This document shows, piece by piece, positions 35,401 to 45,856 of a DNA stretch of 64,000 nt; position 1 is the first letter of the stretch; each line of letters opens with the position of its first letter. Position numbers and translations under genes: made by a program. Source of the stretch: Artemisia argyi (taxonomy: Eukaryota > Streptophyta > Magnoliopsida > Asterales > Asteraceae); contig CM060703.1 in the NCBI GenBank assembly GCA_030686995.1, forward strand, positions 111,196,361 to 111,260,360, given 5' to 3'. The notes beneath the pieces were generated by a model that saw nothing but the letters and a program-made list of their open reading frames with translations, was not told the DNA's origin and did not search any database.

Positions 35401-35606
35401 TGATGAGGCGAAAAATGATCCATTTTTAGGGGGTCATTTAAGCCCGAATCCGACTTTATTTGATCAAATATTGCCCTAAATCGTTCCTTTTGTGATTTTA
35501 GGTGTTTGGAGAGTGAATTCTGGAAAAGAAGCTATTTTGGACGTTTTTGGAGCATAAAAGTGAAGAAAACGGCTAAGTACCAAATTTGCATGCTGAAAAT
35601 ACAAGG

Positions 35607-35827
35607 TGACGGCGTCAAGACCATCAGCTTGATGGCGTCAGACATGAAGAATTAAACTCCGAAGGTGGTGACGGCGTCAGAAGGACTCGTGACGGCGTCA
35701 AAGTGGCAAAATTAATATACCGTGGGTGGTGACGGCGTCACATAGGCCGTCATAAGTGGATCAAGGCCGTCCGAGGAAGTATATGGCGGCGAGGTGACGG
35801 CGTCAGAGGTTACTCTTGACGCCGTCA
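35607..35827 (+). promoter_or_regulatory. TGACGSCGTCA palindrome array in the LTR
   Basis: Six TGACGGCGTCA/TGACGCCGTCA palindromes (35607, 35669, 35690, 35730, 35795, 35817) plus one variant (35630). Each half holds TGACG, the core bound by TGA-type bZIP factors. TATATATAG follows at 35840-35848. The array is repeated at 40863-41083 in LTR 2. Confidence 0.6.
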
Positions 35828-35839
35828 GACTGTTTTTCC

Positions 35840-35848
35840 TATATATAG
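35840..35848 (+). promoter_or_regulatory. TATA box of A4 LTR 1
   Basis: TATATATAG lies 13 bp after the last palindrome; the same arrangement is in LTR 2 near 41096-41104. Confidence 0.55.
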
Positions 35849-36701
35849 TTTTCTAGTTTTTTCATTAAAGAAAAAGAGAAGTTTTGGTGAAACCCTAAAG
35901 ACGATTTTGGTGCCTCTTTTACAGGTTTTTCAAGGGTTCCAAACCCTTGAGACCTTGCATTGTAATTGAGATAAGTGTACTTTCAATTCAATCAATATGT
36001 CTATGTGTTGGTTGTTTATCTCTTGTTCTTGTCTCAATTCCATTATGCTAGGCTAGATCTCTCTTGTGTTTGCTTAGATCTAATGAAACCTAGATGTTGA
36101 TTATGTGTTGATTACTTGTCTATTCTTGTTTTGAATGAATGATTTATATGTTAGGCTTAAGAAAACTGGCAGATCTCCAAATGGTAACATGCTTGAACGT
36201 CTTAAGAAACATGAACCGAGGCGTACTAGGTCTTTATTGGTTGTATTTAATGCATGAGCCACTGTTTACAATCCCTATAGTTGTGCTGGGTCATGGTGTA
36301 GGAGGAGATAAGAGCTCATAGAGTTGGGGAGTTATGTATGCCACCCCACGAATGGTATTAAGGAATACAATCCGTCATTCATACAAGTGTAACAAGTAAT
36401 TAACATGTAAAAGATATCTAGGGAGTAGTGAAGTCTAAGTAAACACAATTTCTCCAACCACTGCTCACAACTTTAGTTTAATTAGTTTAATTTCATTTTT
36501 ATTATTTTATTTTGATTGCATCTTAGCTTTGGGTTAGTTGATTAGCAACTAATTCCGCCCACTCCTTCAAAACCCGAGATTTTACTTGCTTTCATAAAAA
36601 TATAAAAATACAAAAATAATCATCTCTCACCTCTAGAACTATTAATTAGGTTTTCTAATCCTAGCGACACTATTCCTAAGCTGAACGATCAATCCCCCGG
36701 T

Positions 36702-36728
36702 ACTTGTCACTATACTATACTACAACGA
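36702..36728 (+). other. tRNA-Asp-antisense stretch in A4 LTR 1
   Basis: ACTATACTACAACGA (36714-36728) is complementary to tRNA-Asp near its 5' end; upstream CACTATACT repeats part of it, and ACTT pairs after a two-base mismatch. It lies 87 nt before the PBS. Confidence 0.7.
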
Positions 36729-36814
36729 TCAGGTACACTGCCTGGTGGGGGTTGTAAGCTTCTCGAGATCCCTTGAGAGGTAAAGCCTGTTGCGATTCCC
36801 ACGCATCAAGTTTT

Positions 36815-36833
36815 TGGCGCCGCAGCCCAGGGA
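36815..36833 (+). other. A4 primer binding site (tRNA-Asp)
   Basis: TGGCGCCGCAGCCCAGGGA, six bases after the LTR end; first eight bases match the tRNA-Asp 3' end. Confidence 0.8.
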
Positions 36834-36987
36834 ATAGTTATTGTCTAGGTTAGGATTTCTTTTTATTAGGTCTACTTGCTAGATTCCTTTCTAGTAAGAT
36901 TTTTATTTTTATTTTTAGGTCTTCTTTAGTCTATCTTTTTCTTTGTGTGTTTGTTCGTAATTTCCATTGACTATTCCGTTCACCATT

Positions 36988-38169
36988 ATGGAGTACGCGA
37001 ATCCACCATACCACCAACCAAAAAGGCCATTCTACCCTGTTGACATCTCGAATTTCAAACAATATCGAGATGAACCCATATATGATGCATGGACTCGTTT
37101 TAAAATTTTACTTCGAAAATTCCCTCATCATAGTTTCTCTTTATCATCCCTAACCGAAACCTTTTACTATCGTGTCAGCCAATGTGACCAAATGCGCATC
37201 GATGATTTTGCCGATGGGGACCCTAGGGAATTAAATGATGAAGAAGCGTGGGATACCATAGAAAACTGTGCCCAATATTATTATAGAGTAGACAACCCAA
37301 CAAACAACATCACAAATCAATCAAAAACAAGTTTGATGGAGCAAACAGGAAGTTTGTTGGGAGATGAATATACTCATGTTGAAATACCTAGTTGGATGGC
37401 ACCTAATATCATAGTACAAAACAAACATATAGGTAATCTAGGTACAATGGAGGATGAGGTGGATAATCCAAGCCCAAAAAGTACCCCACAAGTCCTACCA
37501 TCATTTGAGGCACATACACCGCCCGTGACTTACCCGGAAGATGTAGAAGAGACTATAGGAACCCCAATTGAGGTAGAACCCTTGGACCAAGCACCACCAG
37601 AGGATATAGGTTTGAACACTTGTAGTGATAACCTTACTCCTAGTTCTAGGGAAGTTCCTAGTTTTGATGAACCGGAGCCTCAACCAAAACCATTACCTAA
37701 TCTTCCATCCTTGGATGAAGATTTAGGAATTGAAATAGGTCCCAATCCACCCATCAAACCATGTAGTCCGGGTAGTTTTACGTTGAAGGTAGTAGACCCC
37801 AAGCCTTGTAGAGAAGAAGCCAACATAGGAGTGGACCATGACCTTACATACTTACATCACCCATTCATGATTGATCGTAAGAAACATTATGGGTTTAAAC
37901 CGGGTTTATTAGGTCAAGATGGATCCCCAACTAGGAGTCTTTCGAAGTTGATAGAAAATGATCCATTTCTAGGAGAAAATCTTAATCCATCTATTAACCC
38001 GATTGAATTAGGTAAGGTTATGATGATAGGAGCACAACCCTTTGAGCATATAATTCATCCACCACTCTTTCCTCACGTGGCATACTCCTACCGAGATGGT
38101 GTGTATCGCTACTTTCACCCGCACTTAATCCTAAGTGTAGGGAAAACCTCACCTTTATCCGTGAAATAA
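36988..38169 (+). CDS. A4 ORF: truncated gag plus acidic/proline-rich tail
   Basis: An intact frame of 393 codons from ATG 36988 (an in-frame TTG lies 21 bases upstream). Residues about 30-110 match the C-terminal half of the Athila gag capsid domain (IYDAWTRFKILLRKFPHHS, LNDEEAWDTIENCAQYY); the N-terminal half is deleted. The rest is acidic and proline-rich, shares its 130-residue tail with the A1 ORF (PPVTYPEDVEETIG, GLNTCSDNLTPSS) and ends GVYRYFHPHL...SVGKTSPLSVK. There is no zinc knuckle, protease or RT. Capsid assembly is doubtful with half the domain missing; the tail has no known function. Confidence 0.7.
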   Translation: MEYANPPYHQPKRPFYPVDISNFKQYRDEPIYDAWTRFKILLRKFPHHSFSLSSLTETFYYRVSQCDQMRIDDFADGDPRELNDEEAWDTIENCAQYYYRVDNPTNNITNQSKTSLMEQTGSLLGDEYTHVEIPSWMAPNIIVQNKHIGNLGTMEDEVDNPSPKSTPQVLPSFEAHTPPVTYPEDVEETIGTPIEVEPLDQAPPEDIGLNTCSDNLTPSSREVPSFDEPEPQPKPLPNLPSLDEDLGIEIGPNPPIKPCSPGSFTLKVVDPKPCREEANIGVDHDLTYLHHPFMIDRKKHYGFKPGLLGQDGSPTRSLSKLIENDPFLGENLNPSINPIELGKVMMIGAQPFEHIIHPPLFPHVAYSYRDGVYRYFHPHLILSVGKTSPLSVK

Positions 38170-39005
38170 GGGTAGAGTCAGGCTCGTGACTCGAACAAAA
38201 ACAAGCGCTTCATGGGAGGCAACCCATGTTTTGTGTGATTTTATTTGTTTGATTGTTATTTGCTTCCGTATGCATGTTTTATTTTTATTGTTGGTTGATC
38301 ATGTTTCTCAATTAAAACGTGGAAATACTTTATTATGTTGTTTAGCCTAGTCTTAACTTCAACCTAAAGGTATTTCTGCAAAAGATAAGTGTAAGGGGAA
38401 ACCCCAAATATGTTTTTAAGAAACAAACCGATCATGATTCTCCACAATATTTAAATGAACATGTATATTCGTATTTGTTAGAGTTAAAGGCTTGTATTGA
38501 GTCATAATGAAGTTTTGCAGGATTTTCCAGGAAGTAGGACAAAGTTTTTCCAGAAATTTTCTGGAAACTTAACATAAGAATTTCTGCAGGTCCATTCTGA
38601 CGGCGTCAGGGTATTGCTCTTGACGGCGTCAGGAGTTAAAATCTGGAAATTTTACCGGTTTTGTTTTTCTAACGGAGTCTTATAGTTTTTGTGAATTATT
38701 AAGTTTTATAATCTCCAGGAAATCTGCAAACTTCATTCCACAAGCATTATATCTTACTTTGTTTTTTAGGATTTAGTAACTTATATAGGATGCCGCCGAT
38801 TTTACGCGAGGTTGCCTTGTCTACTTTTTTCAGGATTTACAGGTTATTTATGACAAGAAGATGATTTATATTCTGGAAGGGAAGCTTTGATTGTTCGTTT
38901 TCTTGGAGGAAGATTTAACCTGGCCAACCTAAAATCCATACCGAGCGAATCAGGGGAGTATTTGATTTCATTCTCTTTACTTTTTCACTTTTACATTCTT
39001 TACTT

Positions 39006-39047
39006 GAACATTGGGGACAATGTTCATCTTAAGTGTAAGGGGAGGGT
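39006..39047 (+). other. A4 module M2: stem-loop plus purine tract
   Basis: GAACATTGGGGACAATGTTC followed by ATCTTAAGTGTAAGGGGAGGG, identical in stem to A1. Confidence 0.7.
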
Positions 39048-40007
39048 AAAAATATGATACCTTACATATGCACTTTCGCTTGAGTTTGTTTTGTTTGATA
39101 GTAGATGAGTAATAAAACTATGAGAAATACTTGTTAGTGTAATTTTAACGCCAAATTTAAAATTTTTTACAACATTTAGGAGTGAAACTTTAGCCATAGC
39201 AAGCGTCTCATGGATAGGAGGTTGTATGACTAGCACATAACCGTATATTCAGAAAAATTTTCCACCCAAAAATGTGAGGTTCGCCTTTAGATTTGATAGG
39301 AAAAGCATTCATTATTAGTGCTTATGAGTGTACCGGTAGCATTTAGATTCTAGAACTTGCGTTAGTGATGCATCCCGAGACCGCTAGTGAGACTACATTC
39401 GTGTGGTAGGATTTACTACATGATAAGAGGCATTAGGATCACCCTTGTGTTAAACCCGTATCATAATTACTTGACCATTTAAGTCATATTACTTGGCTAG
39501 TTAAGTCAACTAATTTTTCCCACACCCTTAGCGTTGTACTCATTTTTAGTACACGAAACCCCTAGTACACCCCTCCGAGCCTATCTTTTCGTTTCTAACT
39601 TTAAGCATTTTACTTAAAGGAAGAATTTGTTACACCCCACTTAAATGTACAACCAAATCGCCTTAGCCTTCCGTGTATGCGCTCATTTTTAGTGCATTAT
39701 TGTTATTTGTTAAACCCTAAGTTAACTTTCTAATTGATTACATGGTTGCTAAGTCGAGTCATATCCTTGTACATATTGTTTTGGGACGATTGGGACTCAT
39801 GGGTAAGTACTTATTTTATGGAGTAATGGGGAAGAACATCACTTATTACCCCCATATGTACGTTAATCTTAAAAGTGCTCCAAGTGTTTTGATTTTCTTA
39901 ATTCGAGTCATTAGATTAGTTAATTGTAAAGTATGTAAAGATTCAAGTGTAAGGGGAATGTTCATTCCCTATGATGTATTATTTTGGATGGTAGGGTAAG
40001 AGTGTAT

Positions 40008-40009
<2 letters not shown>

Positions 40010-40065
<56 letters not shown>
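40010..40065 (+). repeat. Poly-A run, 56 bases
   Basis: Homopolymer within the A4 non-coding region; A1 has a much shorter run at the same place and A6 a long complementary T-run, so the length varies between copies. Confidence 0.9.
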
Positions 40066-40067
<2 letters not shown>

Positions 40068-40616
40068 GAAAAATCAAGAAAAAGAAAAAAAATAGAAAAA
40101 GGAAAAGGAGAAAAAAACATACGGACTACCATCCCGTTTTTATTTTATGTTTTTGTTACTTTTCATTTATTAGCTTAAGTCGAGTCTAGTCTTGGCTTAG
40201 CAACGCCATATTGTACATGTGATTAACTAAGATTGTTAACTCGCCACCAGTAAAACTTCCTTTATCCAACAAAACCGTGTAATTCATATCCCTACACCTA
40301 ACGTTATAACCCTTTAAAAGACCTCTTTGATAGTTTATCCTAGGTGCTTACGCCATGTGGTGGAGGTTTGATCCTTTCCCAAGCCTATGGTAATCTATTT
40401 TGCTATGACAGGTAGTGAGAGATATCTTCCATTTCCATAATGTTATATTACTTTATTACACCCGAGAGATGTGAGTATCTAAACACTATTTGTGAGGTGC
40501 TTGTGTATGCCTCCGTGCTTGTCTATTGGTCTTTAGTGGAACGATTATTTGTTGTAATTACTTTTATATTAGTGTTAAATGACCCCTAACTTGTCTTTTG
40601 AGTAGAATAAAAGCTC

Positions 40617-40656
40617 ATTTGCTTGAGGACAAGCAAATCTCAAGTGTAAGGGTATA
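40617..40656 (+). other. A4 polypurine tract with stem-loop (module M4)
   Basis: ATTTGCTTG-AGGA-CAAGCAAAT then CTCAAGTGTAAGGGTATA, directly before LTR 2. Confidence 0.8.
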
Positions 40657-42064
40657 TGATGAGGCGAAAAATGATCCATTTTTAGGGGGTCATTTAAGCC
40701 CGAATCCGACTTTATTTGATCAAATATTGCCCTAAATCGTTCCTTTTGTGATTTTAGGTGTTTGGAGAGTGAATTCTGGAAAAGAAGCTATTTTGGACGT
40801 TTTTGGAGCATAAAAGTGAAGAAAACGGCTAAGTACCAAATTTGCATGCTGAAAATACAAGGTGACGGCGTCAAGACCATCAGCTTGACGGCGTCAGACA
40901 TGAAGAATTAAACTCCGAAGGTGGTGACGGCGTCAGAAGGACTCGTGACGGCGTCAAAGTGGCAAAATTAATATATCGTGGGTGGTGACGGCGTCACATA
41001 GGCCGTCATAAGTGGATCAAGGCCGTCCGAGGAAGTATATGGCGGCGAGGTGACGGCGTCAGAGGTTACTCTTGATGCCGTCAGACTGTTTTTCCTATAT
41101 ATAGTTTTCTAGTTTTTTCATTAAAGAAAAAGAGAAGTTTTGGTGAAACCCTAAAGACGATTTTGGTGCCTCTTTTACAGGTTTTTCAAGGGTTCCAAAC
41201 CCTTGAGACCTTGCATTGTAATTGAGATAAGTGTACTTTCAATTCAATCAATATGTCTATGTGTTGGTTGTTTATCTCTTGTTCTTGTCTCAATTCCATT
41301 ATGCTAGGCTAGATCTCTCTTGTGTTTGCTTAGATCTAATGAAACCTAGATGTTGATTATGTGTTGATTACTTGTCTATTCTTGTTTTGAATGAATGATT
41401 TATATGTTAGGCTTAAGAAAACTGGCAGATCTCCAAATGGTAACATGCTTGAACGTCTTAAGAAACATGAACCGAGGCGTACTAGGTCTTTATTGGTTGT
41501 ATTTAATGCATGAGCCACTGTTTACAATCCCTATAGTTGTGCTGGGTCATGGTGTAGGAGGAGATAAGAGCTCATAGAGTTGGGGAGTTATGTATGCCAC
41601 CCCACGAATGGTATTAAGGAATACAATCCGTCATTCATACAAGTGTAACAAGTAATTAACATGTAAAAGATATCTAGGGAGTAGTGAAGTCTAAGTAAAC
41701 ACAATTTCTCCAACCACTGCTCACAACTTTAGTTTAATTAGTTTAATTTCATTTTTATTATTTTATTTTGATTGCATCTTAGCTTTGGGTTAGTTGATTA
41801 GCAACTAATTCCGCCCACTCCTTCAAAACCCGAGATTTTACTTGCTTTCATAAAAATATAAAAATACAAAAATAATCATCTCTCACCTCTAGAACTATTA
41901 ATTAGGTTTTCTAATCCTAGCGACACTATTCCTAAGCTGAACGATCAATCCCCCGGTACTTGTCACTATACTATACTACAACGATCAGGTACACTGCCTG
42001 GTGGGGGTTGTAAGCTTCTCGAGATCCCTTGAGAGGTAAAGCCTGTTGCGATTCCCACGCATCA
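40657..42064 (+). repeat. A4/A5 LTR 2 (middle)
   Basis: 1408 bp; differs from LTR 1 at about three positions, all C/T changes that I could see. Serves as 3' LTR of A4 and 5' LTR of A5. Confidence 0.93.
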
Positions 42065-42070
42065 AGTTTT

Positions 42071-42089
42071 TGGCGCCGCAGCCCAGGGA
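42071..42089 (+). other. A5 primer binding site (tRNA-Asp)
   Basis: Identical to the A4 PBS. Confidence 0.8.
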
Positions 42090-42243
42090 ATAGTTATTGT
42101 CTAGGTTAGGATTTCTTTTTATTAGGTCTACTTGCTAGATTCCTTTCTAGTAAGATTTTTATTTTTATTTTTAGGTCTTCTTTAGTCTATCTTTTTCTTT
42201 GTGTGTTTGTTCGTAATTTCCATTGACTATTCCGTTCACCATT

Positions 42244-43446
42244 ATGGAGTACGCGAATCCACCATACCACCAACCAAAAAGGCCATTCTACCCTGTTGAC
42301 ATCTCGAATTTCAAACAATATCGAGATGAACCCATATATGATGCATGGACTCGTTTTAAAATTTTACTTCGAAAATTCCCTCATCATAGTTTCTCTTTAT
42401 CATCCCTAACCGAAACCTTTTACTATCGTGTCAGCCAATGTGACCAAATGCGCATCGATGATTTTGCCGATGGGGACCCTAGGGAATTAAATGATGAAGA
42501 AGCGTGGGATACCATAGAAAACTGTGCCCAATATTATTATAGAGTAGACAACCCAACAAACAACATCACAAATCAATCAAAAACAAGTTTGATGGAGCAA
42601 ACAGGAAGTTTGTTGGGAGATGAATATACTCATGTTGAAATACCTAGTTGGATGGCACCTAATATCATAGTACAAAACAAACATATAGGTAATCTAGGTA
42701 CAATGGAGGATGAGGTGGATAATCCAAGCCCAAAAAGTACCCCACAAGTCCTACCATCATTTGAGGCACATACACCGCCCGTGACTTACCCGGAAGATGT
42801 AGAAGAGACTATAGGAACCCCAATTGAGGTAGAACCCTTGGACCAAGCACCACCAGAGGATATAGGTTTGAACACTTGTAGTGATAACCTTACTCCTAGT
42901 TCTAGGGAAGTTCCTAGTTTTGATGAACCGGAGCCTCAACCAAAACCATTACCTAATCTTCCATCCTTGGATGAAGATTTAGGAATTGAAATAGGTCCCA
43001 ATCCACCCATCAAACCATGTAGTCCGGGTAGTTTTACGTTGAAGGTAGTAGACCCCAAGCCTTGTAGAGAAGAAGCCAACATAGGAGTGGACCATGACCT
43101 TACATACTTACATCACCCATTCATGATTGATCGTAAGAAACATTATGGGTTTAAACCGGGTTTATTAGGTCAAGATGGATCCCCAACTAGGAGTCTTTCG
43201 AAGTTGATAGAAAATGATCCATTTCTAGGAGAAAATCTTAATCCATCTATTAACCCGATTGAATTAGGTAAGGTTATGATGATAGGAGCACAACCCTTTG
43301 AGCATATAATTCATCCACCACTCTTTCCTCACGTGGCATACTCCTACCGAGATGGTGTGTATCGCTACTTTCACCCGCACTTTAGTTTAATTAGTTTAAT
43401 TTCATTTTTATTATTTTATTTTGATTGCATCTTAGCTTTGGGTTAG
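42244..43446 (+). pseudogene. A5 copy of the truncated gag/acidic ORF, 3' end replaced by LTR sequence
   Basis: Identical to the A4 ORF up to the FHPH motif at about 43378. There the sequence jumps into the LTR (from the point equivalent to about 36474), so the last codons to 43446 are LTR-derived (LISFLLFYFDCILALG). The join shares ACTT with both parents. The original SVGKTSPLSVK end is lost. Confidence 0.8.
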
Positions 43447-43717
43447 TTGATTAGCAACTAATTCCGCCCACTCCTTCAAAACCCGAGATTTTACTTGCTT
43501 TCATAAAAATATAAAAATACAAAAATAATCATCTCTCACCTCTAGAACTATTAATTAGGTTTTCTAATCCTAGCGACACTATTCCTAAGTTGAACTATCA
43601 ATCCTCCGGTACTTGTCACTATACTATACTACAATGATCAGGTACACTGCCTGGTGGGGGTTGTAAGCTTCTCGAGATCCCTTGAGAGGTAAAGCCTGTT
43701 GCGATTCCCACGCATCA
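43380..43717 (+). repeat. A5 LTR 3, 5'-truncated
   Basis: The last 335 or so bases of the LTR, from AGTTTAATTAGTTTAATTTC to ACGCATCA. Several C-to-T changes and one G-to-T relative to LTR 1, including inside the tRNA-Asp-antisense stretch (43611-43637). Confidence 0.9.
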
Positions 43718-43844
43718 GGGGCTCAAATGATCAAACTAGGTTTGATGCTAGGTTTACATCCATTGATTCACCTCTCGAGTCAGGTAACACAGACCGAAGT
43801 GATGAGGATAGACATGACACAGAGGAATTGATGGATGATTATGT
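43718..43844 (+). pseudogene. Longin-like retroelement ORF, plus copy, fragment 2
   Basis: 127 bp between the A4/A5 and A6 insertions. It matches the complement of about 32935-33065 closely (encoding SPLESGNTDRSDEDRHDTEELMDDY) and joins fragments 1 and 3. Confidence 0.85.
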
Positions 43845-45260
43845 TGATGCGTGGGAATCGCAACAGGCTTTACCTCTCGAGGGATCTCGAGAAGCTTACA
43901 ACCCCCACCAGGCAGTGTACCTGATCGTTGTAGTATAGTATAGTGACAAGTACCGGGGGATTGATCGTTCAGCTTAGGAATAGTGTCGCTAGGATTAGAA
44001 AACCTAATTACTAGTGCTAAAGATGACGGAAGATTATTTTTGTATTTTTATATTTTTTAGAAAGCAAGTAAAAATCTCGGGTTTTGGAAGAGTGGGCAGA
44101 ATTAGTTGCTATTCAACTAACCCAATACTAAGATGCATTCAAAATAAAATACTAAAAAAGAAAATAAACTAATTTATACTAAAGTTGTGAGCAGTAATTG
44201 GAGAAAATGTGTTTACTTAGATTTCACTACTCCCTAGATATCTTTTACACGTTAATTACTTGTTATAATTGCATGGATGACGGATCGTATTCCTTAATAC
44301 CATTTATGGGGTGGCACACATAACTCCCCAACTTTATGAGCTCTTATCTCCTCCTACACCATGCCCAGCACAACTATAAGGATTGTAAACAGTGGCTCAT
44401 GCATTAAATACAACCAATAAAGACCTAGTGCGCGTTGGTTCATGTTTCTTAAGACGTTCAAGCATGTTACCAATTGGAGATCTGCCAGTTTTCTTAAGCC
44501 TAACATATAAATCATTCACCCAAGACAAGAATAAACAAGTAATCAACACATAATCAATATCTAGGTTTCATTAGATCTAAGCAAACACAAAAGAGATCTA
44601 GCCTAGCATGATAGAATTAAGACAAGAACATGATATAGACAACCAACACATACACATATTGATTGAATTAGAAGAACACTTATCTTGATTAATCATGCAA
44701 GGTATCAAAGGGTTGGAACCCTTGAAAAACCCGTAAAGTTACACCAAAATCGTACTTAGGGTTTCTCCCAAAACTTCTCTTTTTTTTTGAAAAAATTAGA
44801 AAAGTATATATAGAAAAATAGGCTTGACGGCGTCAAGAATAAACTTGTGACGCCATCACCTCGCCGCCAAAACTCTTCTCGGACTGCCTAGATCTACTTC
44901 TGACGCTGTCAAGACTTATACACTTCCAGGCCGTCATGACTCTTTTACTCTTGACGCCCTTCCTACGTGACGCCGTCAAATCTGTTCTGGGTCGTCATGG
45001 AAATTCATGAAATTTGCTCTTGACGCCGTCAAGGTTTTGCTCTTGACGCCGTCACCTACTGTTCCCAGCTTGGAAAATTAAGACTTTGGCGTTTTCTTCA
45101 CTTTTATGCTCCAAAAACGTCTGAATTGCTTCCTTTTCCAGATTTCACTCCCAAAGTACCTAAAATCACAAAAGGAACGATTTAGGGCAATATTTGATCA
45201 AATAAATTCGAATTCCGGCTTAAATGACCCCCTAAAAACGGATCATTTTTCGCCTCATCA
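43845..45260 (-). repeat. A6 3' LTR
   Basis: Starts TGATGCGTGG and ends with the complement of TGATGAGGCG. tRNA-Asp-like stretch at 43925-43951; palindrome array about 44822-45058. Confidence 0.93.
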
Positions 45261-45300
45261 TATACCCTTACACTTGAGATTTGCTTGTCCTCAAGCAAAT
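45261..45300 (-). other. A6 polypurine tract with stem-loop (module M4)
   Basis: Complement of the A1 module, abutting the 3' LTR. Confidence 0.78.
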
Positions 45301-45810
45301 GCGCTTTTATTCTAGTCAAAATACAAGTTAGGGGTCATTTAACACTAATATAAAAGTAATTACAACAAATAATCGTTCCACTAAAGACCAATAGACAAGC
45401 ACGGAGGTCATACACAAGCACCTCACAAATAGTGTTTAGATCTCACATCTCTCGGGTGTAATAAAGTGTAAATTACAATATGGAAACGGAAGATATCTCT
45501 CACTACCTGTCATAGCAAAATAGATTACCATAGGCTTGGGAAAGGATCAAACCTCCACCACATGGCGTAAGCACCTATGATAAACTATCAAAGAGGTCTT
45601 TTAAAGGGTTGTAACGTTAGGTGTAGGGATATGAAATACACGGTTTTGTTGGATAAAGGAAGTTTTACTGGTGGCGAGTTAACAATCTTAGTCAATTACA
45701 TGTACAATATGGCGTTGCTAAGCTAAGACTAGACTCGACTTAAGCTAATAAATGAAAAATAACAAAAACATAAAATAAACATAGAATAAAAAGGGATGTT
45801 AGTCCGTATG

Positions 45811-45856
<46 letters not shown>

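Larger units (their letters stand above)
35401..36808 (+). repeat. A4 LTR 1
   Basis: Begins TGATGAGGCG, ends ACGCATCA. Holds the palindrome array, TATA box, the tRNA-Asp-antisense stretch (36702-36728) and a CTCGAG-containing hairpin region before the PBS. Confidence 0.93.
38170..40656 (+). other. A4 3' non-coding region
   Basis: No gene is seen. It contains modules M1 (about 38374-38399), M2 (39006-39047), M3 (39944-39970) and M4 (40617-40656), a palindrome pair 23 bp apart (38598-38608, 38621-38631) and a 56-base poly-A run (40010-40065) that creates a spurious poly-Lys frame. Confidence 0.7.
35401..43717 (+). mobile_element. A4/A5: three-LTR tandem of a non-autonomous Athila-type element
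   Basis: Order: LTR (1408 bp), complete interior, LTR (1408 bp), truncated interior, 5'-truncated LTR. The whole block is flanked by GGGGC (35396-35400 and 43718-43722), and the empty site is visible in the inverted paralogue near 33060. The two full LTRs differ at about three positions; the interior copies look identical as far as 43378. The truncated LTR is more diverged, mostly by C-to-T changes. Confidence 0.92.

Noticed and set aside
39984..40178. Poly-Lys ORF over the A-run
   Set aside because: It is the translation of a 56-base homopolymer plus simple sequence.
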